Source of the DNA: Medicago truncatula | Lineage: Eukaryota > Streptophyta > Magnoliopsida > Fabales > Fabaceae | DNA: 64,000 bases | NCBI RefSeq assembly: GCF_003473485.1 | Contig: NC_053046.1 | Span: 5,900,001-5,964,000 of the forward strand | Direction of reading: 5' to 3' | In this document: positions 20,491-32,215 of the stretch, piece by piece | Layout: each line of letters starts with the position of its first letter | How positions within the stretch are numbered: the first letter of the stretch is position 1 | Program-made: the position numbers and the translations under genes | The notes under the pieces: generated by a model | Database searches by the model: none | Seen by the model: only the letters and a program-made list of their open reading frames with translations | What the model was told of the DNA's origin: nothing

Positions 20491-23400
20491 AGAGCCAATC
20501 AGTCATGTATTTCAATCCTATTCCCCACTTGTGCTTGTCAAAGACATTTATGCCAAGTGCCTTGGTGAATGGATCTGCTGCATTCTCTTTTCCATCCACC
20601 TTTTCAATCTTGACGTCACCACGTTCAATAATCTCTCTGATCAAGTGATATCTTCGAAGAATGTGTTTCGATTTCTGGTGTGATCTTGGCTCCTTTGCTT
20701 GAGCAATCGCTCCATTATTGTCACACAATAATGGTACATAATCTTTTATCGAAGGGACCACTCCAAGTTCAGATATAAACTTTTTCATCCAAACAGCCTC
20801 TTTAGCAGCCTCACTTGCTGCTATATATTCGGCTTCTGTAGTCGAATCTGCTACTGTGGCTTGTTTGGAACTTTTCCAACTTACTGCACCACCATTCAAG
20901 GTGAAGACATAACCTGAAATAGATTTACTATCATCTTTATCAGATGCAAAACTTGCATCAGTGAAACCTTTTAGTTTTAGTTCAGAATCTCCATAGATGA
21001 GGAATTGGTCTTTAGTTCTTCTTAAGTACTTAAGAATGGTCTTAACCACTTTCCAATGTTCCTCACCTGGGTTTGCTTGATATCGACTAGTTACACCAAG
21101 TGCATAAGCGACATCAGGACGTGTACAAGTCATGGTGTACATGATAGCTCCCACTGCGCTAGCATATGGTACTCTACTCATGCGTTCTCTCTCTTCAGGA
21201 GTTTTCGGACAATCCTCCCTACTAAGAGTAACTCCAATTCCTACAGGTAAATACCCTCGTTTGGAATTTTCCATGTTATACCTCCTTAAGATGGTATCAA
21301 TGTACATAGACTGAGAGAGTCCAAGCAACCTTTTAGATCTATCTCTATAAATCTTTATTCCTAAGATATAGGCTGCTTCACCTAAGTCTTTCATGGAGAA
21401 CTGCTCAGATAACCAAACCTTTGTACTTTGCATTGCTGGTATATCATTTCCAAAAAGTAATATGTCATCGACATATAACACTAAGAAAATGATAGTGCTC
21501 CCACTTACCTTTTTGTAAACACAAGGTTCTTCTTCGCATTTAACAAAATTGAACTTTTCAATTGTATTGTTAAAACGAATGTTCCAACTTCTAGATGCTT
21601 GTTTCAATCCATAGATTGACCGTTGCAACTTGCATACTTTGTTATGATTAGACATGGATGTGAACCCTTCAGGTTGTGTCATATACACTTCCTCTTTTAG
21701 CTCACCATTAAGGAAAGCGGTTTTTACATCCATTTGCCATATTTCATAATCATAGTATGCTGCTATGGCGAGTATAATACGAATCGATTTGATCATTGCC
21801 ACAGGGGAAAAGGTTTCGTCATAATCAATTCCTTCTTTTTGACGATAACCTTTGGCAACAAGACGAGCTTTATAGGTTTCAACCTTTCCATCTGCTCCAA
21901 TCTTTTTCTTGTAAACCCATTTACAACCAATAGATTTAATATCCTTTGAAGCCTCAACCAAAGTCCAAACTTTGTTGATCCTCATCGATTCCATTTCAGA
22001 TTCCATAGCACTTTGCCATTTATCACGATCCAAGCTTTGCATAGCCTCTTTATAGCTCTTAGGATCCTCATCATTATGATAATCCTCATTCGAAGTTTCA
22101 ACTTGCACCATTAAATTTAATCTTGCAGGTGCACGATGTTCTCGACTAGATCTTCTAAGAGGCTCTTGCACTGGATTGATTTGTTGTTGAACATGTTCTA
22201 AGATTGGTTCATTAACCTGTTCTTGAACTGTAAGTGGTTCTTGAGCTAAAGTAGTCGAGGTTGGTATCCTTGGTGTTAATTTTAAAATATCAAAGCAAGA
22301 ATGTTCAACCTCATTCATACTTTCTTGAGCATTTGGGGTTTCATCATTTTCTTGATCTTCATCAAGTTCTATTTCTTCACCATGGCTACCTTCTGCAAGA
22401 AATTCCCTTTCAAGAAAGGTTCCTCCTCTAGCCACAAACACTTTATGTTCAGAAGGATGGTAGAAATAATAACCCATTGTTTCTTTTGGATATCCAATGA
22501 ACCTACACTTACTAGACCTCGCATCAAGTTTATCTGTTTGCAATCTCTTAACATAAGCAGGACAACCCCAAATTCTAATATGTTTTAGATTTGGTTTACG
22601 TCCTTTCCATATCTCATATGGAGTTGTAGAGACAGATTTTGAAGGCACTTTATTTAGAAGATAAGCAGCAGCTTCCAAAGCATATCCCCATAAATTTAAT
22701 GGGAGATCAGTGAACCCCATCATAGATCTAACCATATCTAATAAGGTTCGATTTCTCCTTTCAGATACACCATTGTGTTGTGGTGTACCTGGAGGTGTCC
22801 ACTGTGAGAGAATCCCATTCTCTTTTAGATAATCAATGAAATTATTACTAAGATATTCTCCCCCTCTATCAGATCTAAGCATTTTGATGCTTTTACCGGT
22901 TTGTTTTTCAACTTCACTGCGAAATCTTTTGAACATTTCAAATGATTCAGATTTATGTTTCATAAGATACAAAAATCCAAACCTAGACATATCATCAGTG
23001 AAAGTGATAAAATAAGAATATCCTCCTTTAGCTTGAATTTTCATAGGTCCACAAACATCTGTATGTATTAGCCCTAATAATTCAGAAGCTCTCTCTCCAC
23101 TTCCAATAAATGGAGATTTAGTCATTTTTCCTTTGAGGCAAGATTCACAAGTTTCATATGATTCATAATCATAATTATCAAGGTAACCTTCCTTGTGTAA
23201 CTTGTTAATTCTTTTCTCACTAATGTGACCGAGCCTACAATGCCAAAGGTAAGTTTTATTTAATTGATTATCTCTTCCTCTCTTGAAACCGGAAGAAACA
23301 TGCAAAATAGAATTATAATTTACATTCGGTAAGACATATATGCCCCGTTGGAGACAACCATTCGCATATAAATCATCATTATGATAAATAGAGCAAATAT

Positions 23401-24547
23401 TATTATTGAAGGTAATACGAAAACCACACTTGTCCAACATAGAAATTGAAATTACATTTGAAATAAATTCTGGAACGTAATAACAATTTTCTAACACTAG
23501 CACTCTGCCAGTGGGCATTATTAATGAAACTGATCCTACGGCTACAGCAACAACATTTGCTCCATTCCCAACTTGAAGGTTCACTTCACCTTTATTCAGC
23601 CTTTTGGTTATCCGCAGTCCCTGTAACGTATTACAGATGTTAAAGCTACTACCAGTATCTAATACCCATATTGTAGGATCTGTAACAGTTAAAGAAATCA
23701 TGAAAACATTTTTCATTAATATCTTACCTTGTTTCTTCAGAGAATCAAGATACTTCTTGCAATTTCTCTTCCAATGCCCCTTCTCCTTACAGTAGAAGCA
23801 TTCAACATCAACTTGATTGATATTGACTTTTTTGTGCTTGGTTTTGGTCACACCACCAGAAGGTCCAAAAGGTTTCCTTTTTGGATTAAACTTTCCTTTA
23901 CCCTTTTTCTTAAAGGTCTTGCCAACAACCATGACAGCTCCTTTCTTCTTTTCAGAGGTAAATTGATTCTCATAATCAATCAACAAGTTAAGCATCTCAT
24001 GCAAATCAGAGCCCATCTTGTTCATATTAAAATTCACAACAAATTGTGAAAATGAATCAGGAAGTGATTGCAGAATCAAGTCTTGAGAAAGCTCTTTCCC
24101 AATATTGCACCCCAACTTCTCAAGTTGTTCGATGAGATCAATCATCTTAAGCACATGGGGTCCAACTTGATCATTTTCACTCAATGAGGACCTGAACAGA
24201 GTTTTAGACAATTGATATCTAGCTGTCCTACTTTGACCACCGTACATCTTCTTAAGATGTTCGATAATTTCAGATGGATTCATATCCTCATGTTGCCTCT
24301 GAAGGTTAGAACTCATGGAAGCTAGCATGATGCACTTAATAGTGAGACGTTGCTCCAAGTACTTCTCATAAGTCTTGGCAGCTTCAACATCGGTTGCATC
24401 AACCGGTGCAGTCACAGCAGGCTTATCAATGATGTCGATTAGTTTTTCGTGCATGAGAACAATTCTCGTGTTACGGTACCAATCATCAAAATTGGGTCCA
24501 ACCAATTTTCCAGATTCAAGTATTCCACGGAGCGAAAGAGAAGACAT
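20489..24547 (-). CDS. Copia gag-pol polyprotein
   Basis: One open frame of 1352 aa in the normal copia order. The parts are gag with a CCHC zinc knuckle (about residue 250), protease (about 295), GAG-pre-integrase and integrase core (about 425-620), reverse transcriptase (about 855-1090) and RNase H (about 1190-1310). This order (integrase before reverse transcriptase) separates copia from gypsy elements. The frame stops just inside the 3' end of the interior. It looks whole; no break is apparent. Many short frames on the opposite strand across this region are shadows. Confidence 0.95.
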   Translation of the reverse strand: MSSLSLRGILESGKLVGPNFDDWYRNTRIVLMHEKLIDIIDKPAVTAPVDATDVEAAKTYEKYLEQRLTIKCIMLASMSSNLQRQHEDMNPSEIIEHLKKMYGGQSRTARYQLSKTLFRSSLSENDQVGPHVLKMIDLIEQLEKLGCNIGKELSQDLILQSLPDSFSQFVVNFNMNKMGSDLHEMLNLLIDYENQFTSEKKKGAVMVVGKTFKKKGKGKFNPKRKPFGPSGGVTKTKHKKVNINQVDVECFYCKEKGHWKRNCKKYLDSLKKQGKILMKNVFMISLTVTDPTIWVLDTGSSFNICNTLQGLRITKRLNKGEVNLQVGNGANVVAVAVGSVSLIMPTGRVLVLENCYYVPEFISNVISISMLDKCGFRITFNNNICSIYHNDDLYANGCLQRGIYVLPNVNYNSILHVSSGFKRGRDNQLNKTYLWHCRLGHISEKRINKLHKEGYLDNYDYESYETCESCLKGKMTKSPFIGSGERASELLGLIHTDVCGPMKIQAKGGYSYFITFTDDMSRFGFLYLMKHKSESFEMFKRFRSEVEKQTGKSIKMLRSDRGGEYLSNNFIDYLKENGILSQWTPPGTPQHNGVSERRNRTLLDMVRSMMGFTDLPLNLWGYALEAAAYLLNKVPSKSVSTTPYEIWKGRKPNLKHIRIWGCPAYVKRLQTDKLDARSSKCRFIGYPKETMGYYFYHPSEHKVFVARGGTFLEREFLAEGSHGEEIELDEDQENDETPNAQESMNEVEHSCFDILKLTPRIPTSTTLAQEPLTVQEQVNEPILEHVQQQINPVQEPLRRSSREHRAPARLNLMVQVETSNEDYHNDEDPKSYKEAMQSLDRDKWQSAMESEMESMRINKVWTLVEASKDIKSIGCKWVYKKKIGADGKVETYKARLVAKGYRQKEGIDYDETFSPVAMIKSIRIILAIAAYYDYEIWQMDVKTAFLNGELKEEVYMTQPEGFTSMSNHNKVCKLQRSIYGLKQASRSWNIRFNNTIEKFNFVKCEEEPCVYKKVSGSTIIFLVLYVDDILLFGNDIPAMQSTKVWLSEQFSMKDLGEAAYILGIKIYRDRSKRLLGLSQSMYIDTILRRYNMENSKRGYLPVGIGVTLSREDCPKTPEERERMSRVPYASAVGAIMYTMTCTRPDVAYALGVTSRYQANPGEEHWKVVKTILKYLRRTKDQFLIYGDSELKLKGFTDASFASDKDDSKSISGYVFTLNGGAVSWKSSKQATVADSTTEAEYIAASEAAKEAVWMKKFISELGVVPSIKDYVPLLCDNNGAIAQAKEPRSHQKSKHILRRYHLIREIIERGDVKIEKVDGKENAADPFTKALGINVFDKHKWGIGLKYMTDWL

Positions 24548-25755
24548 ACTGTTTTATCATATAAAATGTTTATAATGTGAGAACATTAAAAAATAAAAAT
24601 AAAAATGGGAGATCACTTAAAAGTAATATATAAAACACTTGGTTGTCAAGTCGTTTCTCATATATAAGTTTTAAGTCATGATGTATCATATACAAAAAAA
24701 AAAAAAAAATATCATACCATATAAGTTCCTGGTTGTCAGGTCAATCATATTAGTGTATATATTTATTATGAATTAATTTTATCACTCCTCCGGGTAGTCC
24801 AGACATTAAGTATATAATTAATTTTAAATATGCATCATATGCTATAATTAGTCGTTAAATACAAATTTTCTGGTAGTCAGATCAACTCTTGAATTTTACT
24901 ACTAATTATATATAATAAAACATTTTTATCATTTATTATAATTAATTATAAGTTTCCTGGTAGTCAGGCCATTTCTTATTATTGACAATTAATTATAGGC
25001 TAAAATATGGTTTTGGTCCCTGCAAATATGTCTCGTTTTGGTTTTAGTCCCTGCAAATTTTTTTTGTTGTTTTTGGTCCCTGCAAAATATTTTGTTTTTG
25101 GAAATAGTCCCTGCAGGGACCTTTTTCAAAATCAAAAGATTTTGCAGGGACTATTTCTCTAATAAATGGTTAAGTCATCATGTGACACGTGTGCAAATTA
25201 TCACAAAAGTGGAGCCAGGGACCAAAACCAAAATGAGACATATTTGCAGGGACCAAAAACAACAAATTTTTTTTGCAGGGACTAAAACCAAAACGAGGCA
25301 TATTTGCAGGGACCAAAACCATATTTTAGCCTTAATTATATAATAAAATTGTATCTTATACAAAATTAATACACGATATACTTATATCAATATAATTATT
25401 ATATATATAACACAGCACGTATATATGTATATTAATGAAGAAAAACATACATTCAGGAAAGCATAAGGAAGTCGAAATTCATATAACATATGCAATTAGA
25501 TTAGTTTATTTATCTATCATCATATGATATAGAAAACTTACGAAATTGAATATGCACATGTACTGGAAGATTCCGAAAATAAATAAATATACATCTCATG
25601 TATTTTAATAGATAGCAAGCTAGTAATCGACGTTACATTACAAATTTGTAATTTTAAAATATCAACATATTGCCGTAACGATGATTACTTCAAACAAAAT
25701 AAATTTCAGCTATGCTAAGGTTCTGAAATTATAATTTAAACGCAAAAGACCCAAT
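24548..25755 (-). other. Copia untranslated leader with spaced repeats
   Basis: The stretch between primer site and gag start is unusually long (about 1.2 kb, of which 334 bp is an inserted MITE). It contains about five degenerate copies of the plus-strand word ggtagtcagrtca at about 24643, 24732, 24791, 24871 and 24960, spaced 59-89 bp apart. No coding frame is evident. Confidence 0.6.
24998..25331. mobile_element. Foldback MITE, GGCTAAAATATGG family, copy B
   Basis: Perfect ends GGCTAAAATATGGTTTTGG and the inverse ccaaaaccatattttagcc. Repeated gtccctgcaaa motifs form both arms. It is flanked by a perfect 9-bp duplication ttaattata (24989-24997 and 25332-25340). It sits inside the copia leader and so is younger than the copia element or entered its parent. 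Confidence 0.9.
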
Positions 25756-25767
25756 GCTCTGATACCA
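25756..25767 (-). other. Copia primer-binding site (initiator tRNA-Met)
   Basis: TGGTATCAGAGC on the minus strand, two bases inside the 5' LTR. This is the standard complement to the 3' end of plant initiator methionine tRNA. Confidence 0.9.
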
Positions 25768-25769
25768 AT

Positions 25770-27408
25770 TAAAGTAAAAATAGTGTTCAAAACACATGCA
25801 ACGGAATAAAGTTTGGATCTATTTTGCATATAAATTATAAAATTTATAAATTAGATACTAAAAGTGTACTTTTGTATCAATTCTTGAAGCATGAAAATTC
25901 TTCAATGATATGAAGACTCTACGTGTATCCACACCGAGACCAATTCTTACCCTCAACCTTTGAGTAGTGGAACTAAAAAAAACTAGAGCATATTTCTATT
26001 TTGTATTCTTGTTGTTGTGTTGTATGTTGTGATCAAATTACTTAAGGTCTATTTATAGGTCACACACACTACTATCAAATAGAATGTGTTGACTCATCTT
26101 AATGACCTTTTATTTCATATGGTCAATCAATAAAAACAATTAACACATGTTAATGCTAATTTATTTGAAAAATAATTTTTCTACTAAGGTGATCATTGAC
26201 CAATATGATTCCACATAACTATATATAATGTTGTACGATTTTTTTTTTTCTTTCTAAATGATCAACCATTGACCATTGTTATATTCCTATATATAGATTA
26301 TATATATAATTAGTAAAGATAATGCAACGTACAACAATATTTCTTATTTATTTATTTTTCAATAAATATATAACATGCTCAATTTAATTATATATTATTT
26401 GTATTCTTTGTACTAGCAAAAAATACAATAATATTCCACTTAGAAAATTTATATTTTGATTAATTAAATTCTTCAATTTAATCATCAAATAATAAAATAA
26501 TTTTTTAGTAAGAATTAGAACACTCGTTTGTGTGTGACCCTGTAGGTTCAATACTAAACTGGTAATAGATTAATCAAATCAATATATTAATCAAGGTAGG
26601 CGTCTAGTAACACTCCTTAACGTCCAGGTAGTATGAAGTATTATTTTACTTTCAAGAACCAAATAGAATGACATAATATTTTTCTTCCGTCGTTACAACT
26701 CTTGTTAACTCTAGAGCATGGTACAATTGTCAAACTCTAATAAGTTAACATATATGACTTAAGAAACTCATTTCTTCTTTCATTTAGTTTCCCTGGCCAG
26801 GGTTTTGATTTTATCATAGAGTTCAAACTCATTACCAAGAGTTGACGAATCCCATCTTGATTAGTCATTAATTATACAAGCATTTAATCGTATCCAATAT
26901 CCTTTCAACTAGCACCCTAAGGTATTAGGTGTTCAGAATCAAAATACAATAAATAACATGTTAATTACTATGACAATCTCAGGTCAAAGAAAATTATTAT
27001 ATTCTTTCTTGAGAATTTTTCTATTGACAATTTGAGGTAATATCGACCATTAGAAATTCTCAGTTGAGTCAGTTCAATGACCACATCTCTATATGCATCA
27101 TCTATATATGTAATTTAATAAATGAGACTTATTAATCTTTATCCAATAAAGACTATCACATATATATTGATCTATCTAGATTATTGATGTCCTATTCACA
27201 ACAATCATACGATCAAGAACAATTTAGATTAAAAAATAATAAAAGACTTGTTTCTCATTATCATAATCTCTATCATGATAACAAGTCTATAGTTTTAATC
27301 AAGGACATTATCAAATTAACTATTTCACTAAACAGTAAACAAGATAATGAATATCTATTAATTCTAAAATTGGTTACATAATTGATTGGATCTTGGGCAT
27401 CTCCAACA
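25770..27408 (-). repeat. Copia 5' LTR (right end on the plus strand)
   Basis: Near-identical to the left LTR. In element orientation it starts TGTTGGAGATG at 27408 and ends TTTTTACTTTA. It should carry the element's promoter; I do not assign individual sites. Confidence 0.93.
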
Positions 27409-27413
27409 TGAAC

Positions 27414-30400
27414 TATGAACTTTTAAGCTTTTTAAGCTTTAATATTCATATTTATTTCATCTATTTTAAAAAAACTAACTTTTATGGGAGATACTCTTCT
27501 AATATCCTAAATATACCTGCAAAACCTAATTCAAAAATATGAATGATACACATTAGTTTCCTTAAAAATAGAGACAAAAATGATGATAGAGATTATTTAA
27601 AGGATCGTTGTTTGAACGAATAGATACTTGTGGCCGTCTCTTGAATTTCTCTTTTTAAATTTTGTTTTATTTTTCAAACAAACAAAATGTTGAAGTTTAA
27701 TTCTTTTTTTATCATACATTAGCATGTAGACAGACAATAATGTATTCTTTTGTCCAATTATCTTGATATAAATATAATATAATTTTATGCAATTATTTTT
27801 ATCAATCCATAAGAATAATAAAATTGTAAATTAAATCGTCTAAAGGAAATATTAAATCAAATTAAAAATATGGGTACACAAAAATTTGATATCCTTTTAT
27901 TGTTTGGGGATATATATCCTCCAAAAAAAAAGGTATAATTATTAAAAAAAAAAAGGTTATTTTATTGGATAAAAATTATCTATTGTAATTTGTAAATAAA
28001 ATATAAAATAAGAAAAAGAAAAATCACTACAACAAAAGTTGATATAATTTTTTTTTATAAAGAAATAATAGTTGATACGTCGTATGTCCCTAAATATAAG
28101 ATTCTTTTGAAAAAATCACAAAGATTAAGGAAAGTTGTGAGGCTATGAGTGAGGAAGGGTGAGCTTGGCAGTAGTTTGGTTATTAATCCATCTAAACTGG
28201 TATTGAGGATAATCGAATTCAAGGCCTTATCTTAAACAAAACTAGAGAGATACAGTGTTTACAACAAAACTTTGCAAAAGAAACTTAAATATATAAGGAC
28301 GAATGTAGAATTAATTTCTTTTAAACTTTGCTTTCTACCTCAACCTAAGTTGAATCGTCCATGCCTCAAAATATTTCAACACATGTCCAAACATGAACAA
28401 AGTAAATGTCTATTAAGAAAGTCAAAGTAAAAAAAATATTGTTTCATTTGTAACCCTTGTTTGAGCTAGGGCACATCTCGATCATGTTACTTAAATATGT
28501 TTTTATGTACCTAGTGTTTGTTCGCAGGCACTTTAATCTAAAAAATATCCTCTATTACCTTTCGCTCCAAAACAATAGTTAAATACCGTTTCTAGAATTG
28601 GCAGGAACAACAATTAAGTATGAGTGATAGAGTAAAATGCAGTACATATGATGAAACTCAATTATATGTGTAATTTTAGGCACTACTTCATTCATTTGCT
28701 CATTCATTCATTCTTTCAATGAGGACCTCGATATTTGTTGGCTTAGGTGGTTCTCCCTCGACAGAAGGCGGTACCTTAGGGTGAGATACCCGATAGAACC
28801 AAGATATGTATCCTGGTACTTATTGCCAGGATGACTACACCTCTGGACCCCGATCATTCTTAAGTATAAGATGCGCAACAAGAAATCCTAAAAGTATGAT
28901 CAACACCAAACATATTAATAACAGCTACCTCTAAAGGATATCTCGAGATGTTTTGAACATGTATGCACTACCTCTTCACCCACTCTAGCAAGTGGCAAGA
29001 AACCTCCCTCGATTGCGCCTTATCCATCCCGAGTACCAATATAAATCATCGAATGGACATGTAAAAACGACGTAATTTTTTGTGAGCAAGCCCTTATTAT
29101 TGGTCTAAAGTCTCACATTTATAGGTTTATTTTCGTGCAAGAAAATATAACTAAGCATTCTAACTTATCAAATGTAGAAATTATTCATCATATGGTCTTA
29201 GGATCACGTCGTCGACCTCCAGACAATCAATGAAGATCCTATAGCTGTTTGTTGTCTTGTGATTAGTGATTTTGAATACTTACTTGTTGCTTGACTTTGA
29301 AGAAATTTGATGGAGTATGGATTGTTGGAGTAGAGAGGGAGTCTACGTTTGTATTTGGTTAGTTTTGAAACTAATGGTTCTAAGACCGTCTTTATTTACT
29401 GTATATAACATTGAAACAACAATTAACTTTCGTTCAGGAACGAACGACAATTAACTTTTGTTTGAGAGTGAACAATAGGTAATGCCATTTTAGGCATTTT
29501 ATTCGTTTTGACGTGCCTCTAAATCTCTAATCAAACAATAAGTGCTTAAAAGAGCAAAAATGTTTGCCAATATGGCTCTTTGGTTGAAGTTTAGAGGCTA
29601 GCGTTCTTCCTAGGCCAATAGGGCCTAATCTTCTTCTCCATTTTGTCAAGACTCATCTATACAAATATTGTTAAATCTCTAGTTAGATTTGTTGATTGTA
29701 GACATTTGTAGTTAGATATTTGAGTAAGAAGTTTCTCCATCTACATTTATTTTTGTGAACCATGTACTTTGATATCTTTTGCAGGTGGGGGAGAACGGTG
29801 TTGAAGGATATGAGAAGCAGTTACGACATAGGGCCACTACCACACGAGGTAGAGGTTCAGCACCGAAAGCATATTGCCATAAACATACACAAACAACACT
29901 CAACTTTTATTTTTGGGGGGTCAAAACTCAATACTACTCTACTTTTGGAAGCACTCTTCGTATCATTGATTAATTAGGCAGCAAATAAATCATGAATTGC
30001 ACATGTTGTAAATAAAATAATATCAGTGGAATTAGAAAACGATCTCGTCATCAAGTGGCCCTCAAACTTTGGATTTATACTTTTGTTAATGAAGACTTTG
30101 ACACCTTCTACATTCTTCCAAACCATTACCTCATTCCTGGGCCACTAAATTATGTATTTGAGTTTTTTTTTTTTTCAATTCTTTTCTTAAATAAAAATAT
30201 AACTTTTAATAAGATGTAACATAAAATTAACTAATAATTGCTCAATACCAAATAGTTTGTTGCTCAATACTCATGAAGGCTTCGTCACTTCCTATATAAA
30301 GAACGTAACTTACCCTAATTGTATTTTTTTTTTCATTTTCCCTACAAATTTATTATATTATGCTTATACTGGCTGTGTCATTTGTAGACTAGAACAATGA

Positions 30401-31234
30401 AATTAAGGGAAAATTAAATCCAGTTTCAGCGTAGAAAATAAGGTAATTAGACTTTAAGCAAATAATGCAATCCTAAAACATCAACTACTAGTTCTTTCAA
30501 TTTATTTAAGTCAATGCTTTGTGCACGAGGAAACTTCTTCACCAAGAGTTTTTCAGTTTTCCGTCAACTCAACCTTATCTCATTAATTGATATCGACCAA
30601 CCTTACCTTGCTCTACTAGATTAGATTAGATTGGAAGCACAAAATTTAGTTCAAGGTTGAATAAAAATACTAAACTAGATCCGTATATATTTGGGGTCCC
30701 TACATAGAAACTTCATACATATCTATAACTAGCTGTCCACCACCAACTAATGTCCCATTCACTAAACTAACTTAACTAATTTCAAAATCTGTTAAACAGT
30801 TGCTATATCTCGCCAAACACTGTTTTCAGATTCAAATCGAAAATGAAAAATGAAATTTTATCATCATTGCTTATGCAAAATAAAATTAAAATGAAATTAT
30901 AACAAGATTTGAGATTTTACGGATTTTTTTTATTCTAAACTTTTTTTTTTTTCCTTTCAATTTTCGAGTTTCAGACTGCAGAGCTATCAGATTTTTTTTT
31001 TTCCCTTTCGTTCCCTCAACTTCTTGGAAATGAATTTCATTCACTAATCCCAACAACACTTTCTCTAATGACTCTTCTTTTGTACATTAACCAAAATTAT
31101 TAAAAAAAATAACTAAAAACGGGATTAAACGAAAAGTGTTCATTTTTCCCATCTAAGAACACCATCATCATCATCATTTCTGGTTTTTCTCATTCATCCC
31201 TAATTGCATTCAATTCATTCTCCAATAATTACAT
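27414..31234. other. Gene-free stretch between the copia element and the MYB gene
   Basis: AT-rich with many poly-A/T runs. A half of a Stowaway-like end (tatgtccctaaatataag, about 28083-28100) is visible without its partner. The segment 28720-29050 has a more balanced composition but no frame. Short frames near 29712-29977 do not resemble any family. The last few hundred bases before 31235 are expected to include the MYB 3' UTR. Confidence 0.45.
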
Positions 31235-32215
31235 TTACGAATCGATTCTGCTAATCCCAATTCGCTTCACCAAAGCATTCCTAATTCCATCCTCAGCTTT
31301 TTGAAAACACATCCCATTCTGTTGCTCCAATCCCGCCATGTAACTTCTCACCTCTGTTCTAATCATCTCCTGCATCACACTCAACAACTCCGCACTAAAA
31401 CTAAACGGCATCACCGATCCCGATTGTTGCATCGGAACCGCCATCGGAACAGGTACAGCCGTGGTCATTACCGGCATCAAAGGGATCGCGCTTGGCGGTG
31501 GTGGCGGAGGAGGTGGTGGTGCAGTGTTGACAGGCTCAGTTACACGGTTTGAATCTTCAGAAGAAGAATCAACACCAACACCGGGAAGTGAAAGTGATAA
31601 CGAAGTTGGAGGATCATTCGAATTCGAAGGCGACGTCGTTTCTACGAGTGGTAGAGGCGCGACGGTTCTCGTTGGCACGGGTCGGTAAACATGAGAGTTT
31701 ACATGAGTGTTCACAATAGGTACGCTGGACTCGCTTACATCGGATCCAGAAGGAGAACCAGGAGAATTGGCGTTAATATAAAGACCAGTAGAAACGGGAA
31801 TAGCAGCACCAGCACTAACAGATCTTTTCAACGGTGGAGATTCAGAATCATCAATCATAATAGAAGAACACTTACGTTTCAAAGTAGAGTTCCAATGATT
31901 CTTAATAGCGTTATCAGTTCGGCCCGATAAAAGCCTGGCTATTGTAGCCCATTTGTTTCCAAATCGAGCATGGGCTCTGATTATAGTATCATCCTCTTCA
32001 GGCGTAAAAGCCCGATGCTCAACTTGTGGTGAAAGCTGATTACACCAACGTAACCTGCATGATTTCCCAGACCGGCCTGGTATCGATTTGCTTATAATCG
32101 ACCAGTTTCTCGGCCCGTGCTTCTCTACAAGCTTTTGAAGTGCTTCATCTTCTTCTGGACTCCATGGACCTTTGATCCGATCCATTTCTTTTCTGTTAAT
32201 TACTGTGTTGTTCAT
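31235..32215 (-). CDS. MYB73-like: R2R3-MYB transcription factor, subgroup 22 (MYB44/MYB73 type)
   Basis: Intronless, about 326 aa, as usual for subgroup 22. The R2 repeat starts at about residue 13 ([18 protein letters not shown]) and R3 at about 68 ([19 protein letters not shown]), ending [10 protein letters not shown]. Downstream are the subgroup motif [20 protein letters not shown] (about 143), the basic [11 protein letters not shown], an EAR-type repressor motif SLSLSLPG (about 206), a run of ten or more Pro (about 233), and a conserved tail [17 protein letters not shown]. The start at 32215 is an ATG; a second Met opens the usual MDRIKGPW and could be used instead. Known relatives act in the nucleus in abscisic acid, auxin and stress responses, often as EAR repressors. 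The specific role is inference. Confidence 0.94.
   Translation of the reverse strand: MNNTVINRKEMDRIKGPWSPEEDEALQKLVEKHGPRNWSIISKSIPGRSGKSCRLRWCNQLSPQVEHRAFTPEEDDTIIRAHARFGNKWATIARLLSGRTDNAIKNHWNSTLKRKCSSIMIDDSESPPLKRSVSAGAAIPVSTGLYINANSPGSPSGSDVSESSVPIVNTHVNSHVYRPVPTRTVAPLPLVETTSPSNSNDPPTSLSLSLPGVGVDSSSEDSNRVTEPVNTAPPPPPPPPPSAIPLMPVMTTAVPVPMAVPMQQSGSVMPFSFSAELLSVMQEMIRTEVRSYMAGLEQQNGMCFQKAEDGIRNALVKRIGISRIDS

Larger units (their letters stand above)
18823..27408 (-). mobile_element. Ty1/copia LTR retrotransposon, looks whole and young
   Basis: The element lies on the minus strand. Long terminal repeats of about 1.65 kb (18823-20474 and 25770-27408) flank an interior of about 5.3 kb. The 5-bp duplication tgaac at 18818-18822 and 27409-27413 marks the insertion. 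A primer site for initiator Met tRNA and a polypurine tract are in their expected places, and one long gag-pol frame is open from end to end. The two LTRs differ by only a handful of substitutions and one short indel, well under 1%. At commonly used plant rates that suggests an age of a few hundred thousand years or less. A foldback MITE has since inserted in its leader. The copia lineage is not assigned. Confidence 0.96.

Noticed and set aside
28083-28130. Possible Stowaway MITE end
   Set aside because: Only one terminus is visible and no partner was found downstream.
29712-29977. Short frames on both strands
   Set aside because: No conserved motif, no signal peptide, and no support from splicing or neighbours.
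31301-31930. Plus-strand frames, including a Gly run, across the MYB gene
   Set aside because: Shadows of the MYB coding sequence; the Gly run mirrors the Pro run.
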